Assembly: GCA_002733735.2 (NCBI GenBank)
Contig: NVWT02000001.1
Location: 151,785 to 163,289 of the forward strand
Source: Robiginitomaculum sp.
GTDB taxonomy: Bacteria > Pseudomonadota > Alphaproteobacteria > Caulobacterales > Maricaulaceae
Direction: 5' to 3'
Length of the DNA stretch: 11,505 nt
Notes under the pieces: generated by a model
Seen by the model: the letters and a program-made list of their open reading frames with translations, nothing else
What the model was told of the DNA's origin: nothing
The model's database searches: none
In this document: positions 5,457 to 11,505 of the stretch, in pieces
Numbering within the stretch: the stretch's first letter is position 1
How the letters are laid out: the number at the start of each line of letters is the position of its first letter
Made by a program: the position numbers and the translations under genes

Positions 5457-6389
5457 ATGTCCAACGAAAAAAAATTCCAAATACTGGTATGTATTGACGG
5501 CTCCGAAAGCTCGTACTCCGGCTTGCGCTATGCGGTTCGCATGGGCGCTGATCATACCGCGGATCTTACTTTATTGTTTGTTCGACCACTAGATCAGGGG
5601 CTGGGTAGCGGCGGTTTGCAGATGGATATAGCCCGTGAAAATATGCTTAACTGGGGTCATGATCTTCCCGGAATGCGCGCATTAAAGCGTGGCCGCAATA
5701 TGTTGGTAGAAATGGGCTTTATGGAAGATAGTTGGAAAGAGCAAGTCGTCCATACCGATGTACGTGGTGATAAACTAGGCGATAACTCCATCATTTACAC
5801 CAATGAAGATGGCGCAAAAATCACTCTTGAGATGATGGTCTCACCTTCAGTTGAGCGGGGAATTCTTGATGAAATTGAAATTGGTGAATATGACATAACA
5901 ATTATCGGAATGTGCTCGGAAGAAGAAATGGGTCCAGGAAAAATCAAACCAGCCACCACAATGGCCGTAGTTAGCCAATCCCCTACTCCAGTTCTAGTCG
6001 CCAGAGAGCTAGAGCAAGAGCATGGCCATTTTATGTGTGTTGATTTTACCGACAAAGCAATTGAGGCTGCGGTTAAAGACGCAAAAATAGCGGCTCGTTG
6101 TCACTGCCCAATTTATCTATATTCAGTTGCCGAAACCGAAGATGAGCTTCCCATAGCATTGGGGGTAGTCGCCCGCGCTAAAGCTGCAATTGAGGCAGCT
6201 GGAATGCAAGTGGTTAGCGACTCTGTGGAAATTGGTAATCCGGTAGATAAAATCCTTGAACAGGGTAGGAAATACTCATTGATTGTATTGGCTGATACAT
6301 CGGTAAAAGGCTTGCGAAGGTTTTTCCAAACCTCAGTAGCATACGAAGTATTAGAACGCGCTGAAAACTCGGTAATGATCGTAAGATAA
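5457..6389 (+). CDS. Tandem-domain universal stress protein
   Basis: A 310-residue cytoplasmic protein with two UspA-like alpha/beta halves. The first runs from FQILVCIDGSESSYSGLRYAVRMG (7-30) to TPVLVAREL (177-185). The second ends TSVKGLRRFFQTSVAYEVLERAENSVMIV (281-309), the usual C-terminal strand-turn-helix of the family. The classical ATP-binding G-2x-G-9x-G(S/T) motif is not intact in either half, so nucleotide binding is unclear. Residues 48-130 contain a long insertion in the first half. ATG 5457 is chosen over the preceding TTG codon (5454) because AGGTG at 5447-5451 precedes it. It follows the anion symporter by 17 bases; coupled transcription suggests a role in controlling or adapting to that transport, which is an inference. 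Confidence 0.87.
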   Translation: MSNEKKFQILVCIDGSESSYSGLRYAVRMGADHTADLTLLFVRPLDQGLGSGGLQMDIARENMLNWGHDLPGMRALKRGRNMLVEMGFMEDSWKEQVVHTDVRGDKLGDNSIIYTNEDGAKITLEMMVSPSVERGILDEIEIGEYDITIIGMCSEEEMGPGKIKPATTMAVVSQSPTPVLVARELEQEHGHFMCVDFTDKAIEAAVKDAKIAARCHCPIYLYSVAETEDELPIALGVVARAKAAIEAAGMQVVSDSVEIGNPVDKILEQGRKYSLIVLADTSVKGLRRFFQTSVAYEVLERAENSVMIVR

Positions 6390-6445
6390 GTAAAAAATCA
6401 TGGTAGTAAAAGCTAGCACCCATACCGAGCCAGGAGAGGGAGTCC

Positions 6446-6478
6446 GCCTCGTGATGCTTTGATATTTCACCGCGAGGC
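6446..6478. repeat. Inverted repeat GCCTCG/CGAGGC
   Basis: GCCTCG (6446-6451) and CGAGGC (6473-6478) enclose 21 bases, in which TGA/TCA can extend the pairing past a three-base bulge. It lies 57 bases after the universal stress protein stop codon. No T-run follows, so it is a poor terminator; the right arm is also the first copy of the CCGCGAGGCAA block. Confidence 0.4.
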
Positions 6479-6745
6479 AAAGGAAATATACCATTTTGCA
6501 GAACATTACTAACTAGGCACGACTGCACCCATTTTAAGATTTGGGGCAATCGTTTGTCGCGCCGTTTTTAGCGATCGCATTTGCTCACCACAAAACCGGT
6601 TCCCACTTTTACTGGCAAGTGTATATCTTTAGCTGTCGCATTTGACCGCGAGACAAGCAGAATACTACTAACTAGGTGCGACCGCGCCTCGGCAATCGTT
6701 TGCCGCACGTCGTAGGCGGTGCGTTAGCACTTCGCCGCGAGACAA
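6469..6745. repeat. Degenerate direct-repeat cluster
   Basis: Recurring blocks: ACCGCGAG(G/A)CAA at 6469-6480 and 6645-6656, with GCCGCGAGACAA at 6734-6745; a 31-base block centred on TACTAACTAGG at 6499-6529 and 6658-6688; GGCAATCGTTTG(T/C)CGC at 6545-6560 and 6691-6706; TCGCATTTG at 6575-6583 and 6636-6644. Offsets between matching blocks are 176, 159 and 146 bases, so the copies differ by indels. Nothing in it looks coding. It may be old copies of a palindromic intergenic element of the genus. Confidence 0.65.
6592..6610 (-). repeat. Second copy of the 19-base repeat core
   Basis: The reverse complement is AAAAGTGGGAACCGGTTTT, identical to 974-992 upstream of dps. Identity stops at the core edges and the outer arms seen at 962-1008 are absent. 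A local inverted repeat CACTT (6604-6608)/AAGTG (6617-6621) overlaps one side. Confidence 0.7.
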
Positions 6746-6921
6746 AACAACAAGTGCAAACAAGGGTCATGTGACACTTCATACGCAACCCTTAATTAGC
6801 AATCATTGGCAAAACCTGCTCATAAACTAAGGCTTAATTGGCAAAGAATTAGCACTCATTGACCCTTAGTAGCACTTAAGGGGTGGGGATAAGTTTCAAC
6901 CATGCCCGTAACACCCCCGTT

Positions 6922-7123
6922 TGCTATAATGGTGTTGCAGATGGCTACATACCGCCAGTTTGCGGCTGTTTGACATGGTGAATATAAGCTAAACTCAATG
7001 AGGCGTGGGTTTTGCCCAAACATTGCTTTGGCGATGCGTAAAATCAATATTGTTTCGTGGCGAGCTCTTTCAAGTATTTATCCGCGGGGAAAATCTTAAA
7101 TTCGAGAATCGTGCTTTTTTTAA
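6922..7123 (+). ncRNA. Possible small RNA transcript (speculative)
   Basis: TGCTATAAT (6922-6930) is a perfect extended -10 (TGnTATAAT), predicting a start near 6937. A run of seven T ends near 7122, which would give an RNA of about 185 bases. The dyad AACACC/GGTGTT flanks the -10. The weaknesses are that no good -35 is present, no strong GC-rich stem directly precedes the T-run, and I recognise no RNA family. Confidence 0.15.
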
Positions 7124-7174
7124 TTAGTTTTTGGCAAAATTTCTTTGTTGAATATTACCAAAAATTGTTCGGTG

Positions 7175-9022
7175 CTAATTAACCGGAATTAGCGGCAGTT
7201 TGAACCAAAAACAACTGCCCTTACCCGGCTCACTGATCACACCGATCTCTCCGCCCATTCTCTCGACTAATTGCTTGCAAATGGCCAAACCTAAACCTGT
7301 ACCACCAAATTGTCTTGTCGTACTATTATCAGCTTGACTGAACCTATCGAAAACCATTGTCTGAGATTCTAATGGAATGCCAATGCCGGTATCAGTAATT
7401 CGCGTAATAACCCACTTTGTGCCAAATTTATCATTTTTTGGCGGGTCGCAAAGCTTTACAGAAACATGAACAATACCGTTTTTGGTAAACTTAATTGCAT
7501 TCGAGATCAGATTAGTTGAAATCTGCTTTAATCTAGTTGGATCCGCAAGCACGATTTCTGGCAAACTTTCATCAATATCATGAACTAGTTTCAAATTTTT
7601 GTCTGCAGCGGCTCCACGAAATGGAACCACAACCTCTTTAGCCAATTGACGGGTGTCTACAGGCAAAGTCTCAAGATTTACCGCGCCATATTCTAATTTT
7701 GAGAAATCCAAAATATCACTTAGCAAGCCAACCAACAAATCAGCAGAAGATATGGCAATTTGCATGTCCTCCAACTGCTCTGGATTTAACGGAGATTGTT
7801 GAATTGAATACAACATGCCGGTAATACCATTAAGCGGTGTACGCAATTCATGGCTCATGGTCGCCAGAAAGTTAGTTTTGGCAAGTTCGGCCGCTTGTGC
7901 CTCAAGCATTGCTTTGTTTGCTTTGTCCGCGGCAAGTTCCGCTGACCTACGAGTGCTCAATAAATCATCTTCACGCAGCTTAAAGCCTACAATCACCCCC
8001 AAAGCATGGGAAAAGTCTGCCAAAAACTCCTCTTCATACAAATCCCGTACAGCACCATCGACAAGATAAACCACCAGCACACCAATTAGTTCATCGCCAA
8101 GCATAATTGGTACATTATAACTGCCATATTGGCTGGCCGATGAGAAACATTTATCGGACTTTTCACTGTTGCTCATCGCAAAAATAGGCTTCTTGTTCTT
8201 TGCTGTTTCACCGCATGGACAATCGTCAAAACCTATTTGCCGGACTTCATCCGCCTCGTCTGCTTTCATGTTATAGTTGGCAATTAGTTTAAGTGACTTA
8301 TTATCCTCATTAGCCAAATAAACCCCACCACTTTGCAGGACTTTCAAGCAATTGGCATTAAACATAACGTTCAATGCTGATAAAATAATATCCCGTAGCG
8401 ATTTATCTTGGCGGTCAATTGCATAAACACTGTTCAATATATCGATACTGTTTGCTTTGCGCTCTAATTGCTTTTTTTGAGATTTCATCTCCAGAAAATC
8501 TGTAACATCAGTTCTGATCGAAGCATAAGAAACTATTGTTCCAGAAGCATCTTTGATTGGAGTTATCAAAGTCTTCACCCAGTAATAACTACCATCTTTG
8601 GCCTTGTTCTTGATCGTCCCTTTCCAACTCTCTCCTGAACGAATAGTCTTCCACATGCGATCAAAAAATGACTTAGGGTGAAAATTTGATCGTAAAAGTG
8701 AATGCGGCTGACCTATTAATTCACTCTTGCTGTATTTGGAAATTTGTAAGAAATTATCATTTACCTGAGTGATGTTGCCCATCAAATCGCTAAATGAAAC
8801 TATTGAATGGGCATGAGCAATCTGCGCTACTTCTTTCCAGATTAGATCATTATCCGCAGTATCAGTAATTGTTACGGTAGGGCTGTTTGTTTTAACAGGT
8901 GGATTTTGATCTAAGCTTTCAGGTAGCACTTGGGTATCCAGCGTTTTTGGACGCAGTAAAGACCCCACCGGCTCGCTCATCACATGAGCTATTTCATCTT
9001 GTAGTGCTTTGATTCTATGCAT
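7175..9022 (-). CDS. Soluble PAS-GAF sensor histidine kinase
   Basis: A 615-residue kinase with no membrane segment, so it probably senses a cytoplasmic signal. Domain order: short N-terminal region with a Pro/Thr-rich linker (1-58); PAS with PAC-type C-terminal part (about 60-178, ending IRTDVTDF); GAF (about 190-350) containing DCPCGE with C268 and C270, then C292; a helical linker (350-380); HisKA with the phosphoacceptor H391 in SHELRTPLNG; and HATPase_c with N-box NLISNAIKF (504-512), G1 DTGIGIP (544-550), F-box FDRF (558-561) and G2 GGTGLGLA (573-580). There is no receiver or HPt domain, and no response regulator gene in the window. GGTGA at 9029-9033 (minus) supports ATG 9022. It follows pyrG by 89 bases in the same direction without a clear terminator, so read-through is possible. 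Confidence 0.93.
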   Translation of the reverse strand: MHRIKALQDEIAHVMSEPVGSLLRPKTLDTQVLPESLDQNPPVKTNSPTVTITDTADNDLIWKEVAQIAHAHSIVSFSDLMGNITQVNDNFLQISKYSKSELIGQPHSLLRSNFHPKSFFDRMWKTIRSGESWKGTIKNKAKDGSYYWVKTLITPIKDASGTIVSYASIRTDVTDFLEMKSQKKQLERKANSIDILNSVYAIDRQDKSLRDIILSALNVMFNANCLKVLQSGGVYLANEDNKSLKLIANYNMKADEADEVRQIGFDDCPCGETAKNKKPIFAMSNSEKSDKCFSSASQYGSYNVPIMLGDELIGVLVVYLVDGAVRDLYEEEFLADFSHALGVIVGFKLREDDLLSTRRSAELAADKANKAMLEAQAAELAKTNFLATMSHELRTPLNGITGMLYSIQQSPLNPEQLEDMQIAISSADLLVGLLSDILDFSKLEYGAVNLETLPVDTRQLAKEVVVPFRGAAADKNLKLVHDIDESLPEIVLADPTRLKQISTNLISNAIKFTKNGIVHVSVKLCDPPKNDKFGTKWVITRITDTGIGIPLESQTMVFDRFSQADNSTTRQFGGTGLGLAICKQLVERMGGEIGVISEPGKGSCFWFKLPLIPVN

Positions 9023-9111
9023 CGTTTATCACCAAACTTTGCTGTAAGGCAACATTACGCATCAAAAGTATGAATAAAAAGTAGACAGCACTGTTATTAC
9101 TTAAGCAAAGG

Positions 9112-10746
9112 CTAAAATAGTCTACTTTGCTCTACTGCTGCACCGATAAAGCTCGCAAACAACGGATGTGGCTCAAATGGTCGGGATTTCAGTTCCGGGT
9201 GGAACTGAACCCCAATATACCAAGGGTGATCAGGTATCTCGACAATCTCCGGCAATTTACCATCTGGAGATAGGCCTGAGAACACCACACCATGTTTTGC
9301 CAGTTGTTCTGCAATATCAATGTTAACTTCATAGCGATGCCTGTGGCGCTCTTCTATTGTTGTTGCACCATAGATGCCCGCGACCTTGGACCCCTGCTTT
9401 AGAGCCGCCGGATACGACCCCAATCGCATAGTTCCGCCAAGGTCATCGCCCTTAGTGCGGTTCTCAGTTTTATCACCTTTACCCCACTGGGTCATCAGCC
9501 CTATGACAGCAGTCCCATCTGGACTGATTTCGCTGGAGCCAGCATCTTCAATACCAGCCAAGTTACGTGCGGCCTCAATAACCGCCATCTGCATTCCATA
9601 ACAAATACCAAAAAATGGAATTCTGCGTTCACGAGCATATTTAGCAGCACTTACCTTACCTTCCGCTCCGCGCTCTCCAAAGCCACCAGGCACTAATATT
9701 CCATGCACCCCGTCCAACTCCTTTAAAGCTAAATCATCGTTTTCAAAACTATCACTTTCGATCCATTTGATTTTGACCTTGACCGTATTGGCAATACCGC
9801 CATGAACCAAAGCCTCCATCAATGACTTATACGCATCAGGTAACACAGTATATTTACCAACAACCGCAATTGTAACTTCTCCGTCCGGCTGGTTTATCCG
9901 GCGAGAAATTTCCTCCCACATAGAATGATCCGGAGCAGGCGCGTCCTTTAACATATTGAAATGTTCAAGAACAACATCGTCTAAGCCCTGTTTGTGATAG
10001 GCCAACGGAACGTCATAAATCGAACTAGCATCATAAGCAGGTATCACAGCCCGCTCCATTACATTGCAAAACAACCCGATTTTACGACGATCACTATCAG
10101 GCAATTCCCGCTCGCTACGACACAACAAAACATCTGGCTGGATACCGATTGAGAGTAGCTCTTTTACAGAATGCTGGGTTGGTTTGGTTTTTAGCTCACC
10201 GGCCACAGTAATATAAGGCAATAAAGTAACATGCAGATAAAGAGTTTTAGGCCGTCCTATTTTCAATGCAACCTGACGAATGGCTTCAAAAAATGGCAGA
10301 GCCTCAATGTCACCGACAGTTCCACCGATTTCGCACAACACAAAATCTACGTCCCCGGCATCAGACAAAACAAAATCACGGATTTTGTCTGTAACGTGTG
10401 GAACCACCTGCACTGTTGCGCCAAGATAATCACCACGGCGCTCGGCTTCGATTATTTGCTGATATATCCGACCAGTAGTTATGTTGTCGCTCTGAGCGGC
10501 AGCGACACCGGTAAATCGCTCATAATGCCCCAAATCCAGATCGGTCTCTGCGCCATCATCGGTCACAAACACTTCACCATGTTGGTATGGGGACATTGTT
10601 CCCGGATCAACATTCAAATAAGGATCAAGCTTACGCAAGCGCACAGAATAGCCTCTGGACTGCAACAAAGCGCCAAGCGCAGCAGAAGCAAGCCCTTTTC
10701 CAAGGGAAGACACCACACCACCAGTAATAAATATATATCGGGACAT
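9112..10746 (-). CDS. pyrG: CTP synthase (glutamine hydrolysing)
   Basis: PyrG makes CTP from UTP with ATP and glutamine, the last step of de novo pyrimidine nucleotide synthesis. The 544-residue protein has the expected two domains. The amidoligase part (1-270) begins YIFITGGVVSSLGKGL with the P-loop lysine at 17, and has the Mg-binding D71 (ETDLDLGHYERF) and E139 (LCEIGGTVGDIE). The class I glutamine amidotransferase part (about 290-544) has nucleophile C382 in GICYGMQ and H516/E518 in VQFHPE. All catalytic residues are present and the length is normal (E. coli 545). AGGG lies upstream of ATG 10746. secG ends 57 bases upstream in the same direction, the usual alphaproteobacterial arrangement, so the two are probably co-transcribed. 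Confidence 0.98.
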   Translation of the reverse strand: MSRYIFITGGVVSSLGKGLASAALGALLQSRGYSVRLRKLDPYLNVDPGTMSPYQHGEVFVTDDGAETDLDLGHYERFTGVAAAQSDNITTGRIYQQIIEAERRGDYLGATVQVVPHVTDKIRDFVLSDAGDVDFVLCEIGGTVGDIEALPFFEAIRQVALKIGRPKTLYLHVTLLPYITVAGELKTKPTQHSVKELLSIGIQPDVLLCRSERELPDSDRRKIGLFCNVMERAVIPAYDASSIYDVPLAYHKQGLDDVVLEHFNMLKDAPAPDHSMWEEISRRINQPDGEVTIAVVGKYTVLPDAYKSLMEALVHGGIANTVKVKIKWIESDSFENDDLALKELDGVHGILVPGGFGERGAEGKVSAAKYARERRIPFFGICYGMQMAVIEAARNLAGIEDAGSSEISPDGTAVIGLMTQWGKGDKTENRTKGDDLGGTMRLGSYPAALKQGSKVAGIYGATTIEERHRHRYEVNIDIAEQLAKHGVVFSGLSPDGKLPEIVEIPDHPWYIGVQFHPELKSRPFEPHPLFASFIGAAVEQSRLF

Positions 10747-10803
10747 GGGTTTGCACCCTATCTTAGATTCGCATGCTTTGAAAAGGAAAAGGTTTGGAGA
10801 ATA

Positions 10804-11127
10804 TTACTCAGGTTCAGAGTTTTCCACAGGTTTTTCTTCCGAAGGAGCTGCCACCGGCTGTTCTATTTGACTACCAACAACCTCACTATCAGTGCCATCC
10901 TTGCCCCAATTAGGAACAATGGTTAGCAATATTGACATAGCAAAAAATGCTGCCCCTAAAAATCCAGTTGCCCGAGATAACATGCTAGTAGCCGCCCGCC
11001 CGGACATTAGCCCGCCACCGCCACCGCCACCGATGCCTAATGCTCCACCTTCAGAGCGTTGTAATAAAACAGCAATGACCAATGCCACGCTAATCAGAAA
11101 ATGAATTGTCAATAAAACGGAAGTCAT
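10804..11127 (-). CDS. secG: SecG, preprotein translocase subunit
   Basis: SecG is the small inner-membrane subunit of the SecYEG channel that aids SecA-driven protein export. The 107-residue protein has two membrane segments (about 3-22 and 54-72) joined by the conserved cytoplasmic loop LLQRSEGGALGIGGGGGGGLMSGR, then a polar acidic tail rich in Pro and Glu (77-107). The seven-glycine stretch and the tail are common in alphaproteobacterial SecG. The glycine codons alternate GGT and GGC, giving a 6-base tandem repeat at about 11012-11030 that could slip in replication. GAG precedes ATG 11127. The gene lies directly before pyrG. Confidence 0.95.
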   Translation of the reverse strand: MTSVLLTIHFLISVALVIAVLLQRSEGGALGIGGGGGGGLMSGRAATSMLSRATGFLGAAFFAMSILLTIVPNWGKDGTDSEVVGSQIEQPVAAPSEEKPVENSEPE

Positions 11128-11196
11128 GAAAAAATCTCAGTTAAAAATAAATATCTAGGGAAACCCGAAAGAGAATTGGCACTTACTAGCCCAAGC
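11128..11196 (-). promoter_or_regulatory. Short gap before secG, no clear signal
   Basis: On the minus strand a tiny GGG-TTT-CCC hairpin is followed by TAGATATTTATTTTT, a very weak terminator at best. The A+T-rich stretch could contain a secG promoter, but I find no convincing -35/-10 pair. It is therefore undecided whether secG is transcribed on its own or together with the gene upstream. Confidence 0.15.
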
Positions 11197-11490
11197 CTAT
11201 GCAGATTGCCAGCCATCAATCATTTGTTTCTGCAATTTATTGCGAAGCGACGAAACTGTGTCCTTCACCTCGTCGGCATCGGCTCCGAAATCTTCACCAT
11301 CAGCAAAAGCGGTATATGCTCCCAAGGCCAACTCTCTAACCAATTTGAATTGAGTGGGGCTATGTTCATCTGGGTCTATGATCTCGGTAGTCATTTCTGT
11401 TAATGCACTAGCCAATTCCACAGCATCAGGCACTCCATGGCCGCGCAGTCGCCGTCGTAATTCTCGGGCGGTAGAATCAAGCTCTTCCAT
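11197..11490 (-). CDS. Unidentified small acidic protein, possibly truncated at its 5' end
   Basis: I do not recognise this protein. From ATG 11490 it is 97 residues, strongly charged, without a signal peptide or membrane segment, and apparently mostly helical. The N-terminus is basic (RELRRRLRGHG, 9-19) and the middle acidic (TTEIIDPDEH, then ADGEDFGADADEVKD). It ends KQMIDGWQSA. The frame stays open to the window edge (five more codons), so the gene may start further right and this may be the C-terminal part of a longer protein. A GGAAAA 9 bases before the ATG could be its ribosome site. It runs in the same direction as secG, 69 bases upstream, where tpiA is often found in related genomes, but it does not resemble triosephosphate isomerase. 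Confidence 0.6.
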   Translation of the reverse strand: MEELDSTARELRRRLRGHGVPDAVELASALTEMTTEIIDPDEHSPTQFKLVRELALGAYTAFADGEDFGADADEVKDTVSSLRNKLQKQMIDGWQSA

Positions 11491-11505
11491 ATCAATGGCT
11501 TTTCC

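Larger units (their letters stand above)
6390..7174. other. 785-base gene-free gap filled with degenerate repeats
   Basis: No frame here gives a protein I recognise. The left half (6445-6745) holds diverged copies of several blocks plus a second copy of the AAAAGTGGGAACCGGTTTT core. The middle (6762-6867) has an 8-bp inverted repeat AAGGGTCA/TGACCCTT (6762-6769 and 6860-6867) and a 15-base direct repeat, AATTAGCA then A or C then TCATTG, at 6794-6808 and 6847-6861 with one mismatch. The right part has a promoter-like TGCTATAAT (6922-6930), the dyad CCGC-CAGTTT-GCGG (6952-6965), a run of seven T near 7116, and TTTTTGG/CCAAAAA arms around 7127-7165. The gap separates convergent genes (usp rightward, kinase leftward), so it need not hold promoters for either. 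Confidence 0.6.

Noticed and set aside
6214..6549. Minus-strand open frame of 111 codons at the end of the universal stress protein
   Set aside because: More than half lies antisense to a well-supported gene and the rest in repeats; the translation resembles no family.
6571..6578. GCGATCGC palindrome
   Set aside because: A single 8-base palindrome next to the repeats; there is no series of copies to suggest a HIP1-like or methylation-related role.
6856..7047. Minus-strand open frame of 63 codons in the repeat-rich gap
   Set aside because: No ribosome site, no recognisable protein features, and it starts inside short repeats. It overlaps the candidate RNA segment on the other strand.
9023..9111. 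ACAGTGCTGT followed by CTACTTTTT (minus strand) as a pyrG terminator
   Set aside because: The stem would be 4 bp with a 2-base loop, which cannot fold as a stable hairpin.
10747..10803. Attenuator of the Gram-positive pyrG type
   Set aside because: The gap lacks the initial G-run and terminator hairpin on which that mechanism depends.
10231..10926. Long plus-strand open frame (231 codons) across pyrG and secG
   Set aside because: It is antisense to two certain genes and its composition is that of a reversed coding strand.
11012..11030. Tandem CCGCCA repeat as a phase-variation tract
   Set aside because: The unit is 6 bases, so slippage would only change the glycine number in SecG without a frameshift. 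Glycine runs are normal in SecG of this group.
1..11505. tRNA, rRNA, CRISPR, insertion sequence or phage genes
   Set aside because: Reading both strands by eye, I found no tRNA-like T-arm (GGTTCGA...), no regularly spaced repeats with spacers, and no transposase or integrase motifs.

Overview
The window looks like the chromosome of an A+T-rich alphaproteobacterium, most likely of the Hyphomicrobiales. The support is the secG-pyrG gene order, an alphaproteobacterial-type SecG with a glycine-rich loop, a TTGA-N6-TCAA (Fnr/FixK-type) box, and a 19-base repeat core that I recall from rhizobial genomes. I ran no taxonomic search, so the assignment is an inference. No rRNA, tRNA, CRISPR array, transposase or phage gene was recognised.

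Layout. 1-2177 is a peroxide-defence block. The left edge carries a truncated, leftward oxyR with both redox cysteines. Divergent from it run dps (ferroxidase mini-ferritin) and a Prx5-type peroxiredoxin, probably one operon, closed by a bidirectional terminator at 2143-2175. The 209-base oxyR-dps gap is dense with signals: an oxyR promoter, three spaced TGTAA half-sites, a small palindromic repeat element that appears to supply the dps -35 box, and a perfect 15-bp dyad over the dps -10 and start region. 2178-3775 holds a leftward lipoprotein with two CbiX/SirB-like chelatase-fold halves and a rightward PaaI-type hotdog thioesterase; an Fnr/FixK-like box lies between them. 3961-6389 is a two-gene operon: a DASS/SLC13 anion transporter with altered signature motifs, then a tandem universal stress protein.

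6390-7174 has no convincing gene. It holds degenerate repeated blocks, a second copy of the 19-base repeat core, further short repeats, and a TGnTATAAT promoter-like site upstream of a T-run that might mark a small RNA. 7175-11505 is a leftward run: a short unidentified acidic protein at the right edge, secG, pyrG (CTP synthase), then a soluble PAS-GAF histidine kinase with no response regulator gene beside it.

How it fits together. The left third senses and removes peroxide (OxyR senses H2O2, Dps sequesters iron and consumes H2O2, the peroxiredoxin reduces peroxides). The middle suggests oxygen-linked control of an exported chelatase-fold protein and/or a thioesterase, plus anion uptake coupled to a stress protein. 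The right third is housekeeping (protein export, CTP synthesis) with an orphan sensor kinase attached. I found no wholly new multi-gene system. The best leads are the exported chelatase-fold lipoprotein, the regulatory design between oxyR and dps, the altered transporter motifs, and the repeat-filled gap at 6390-7174.
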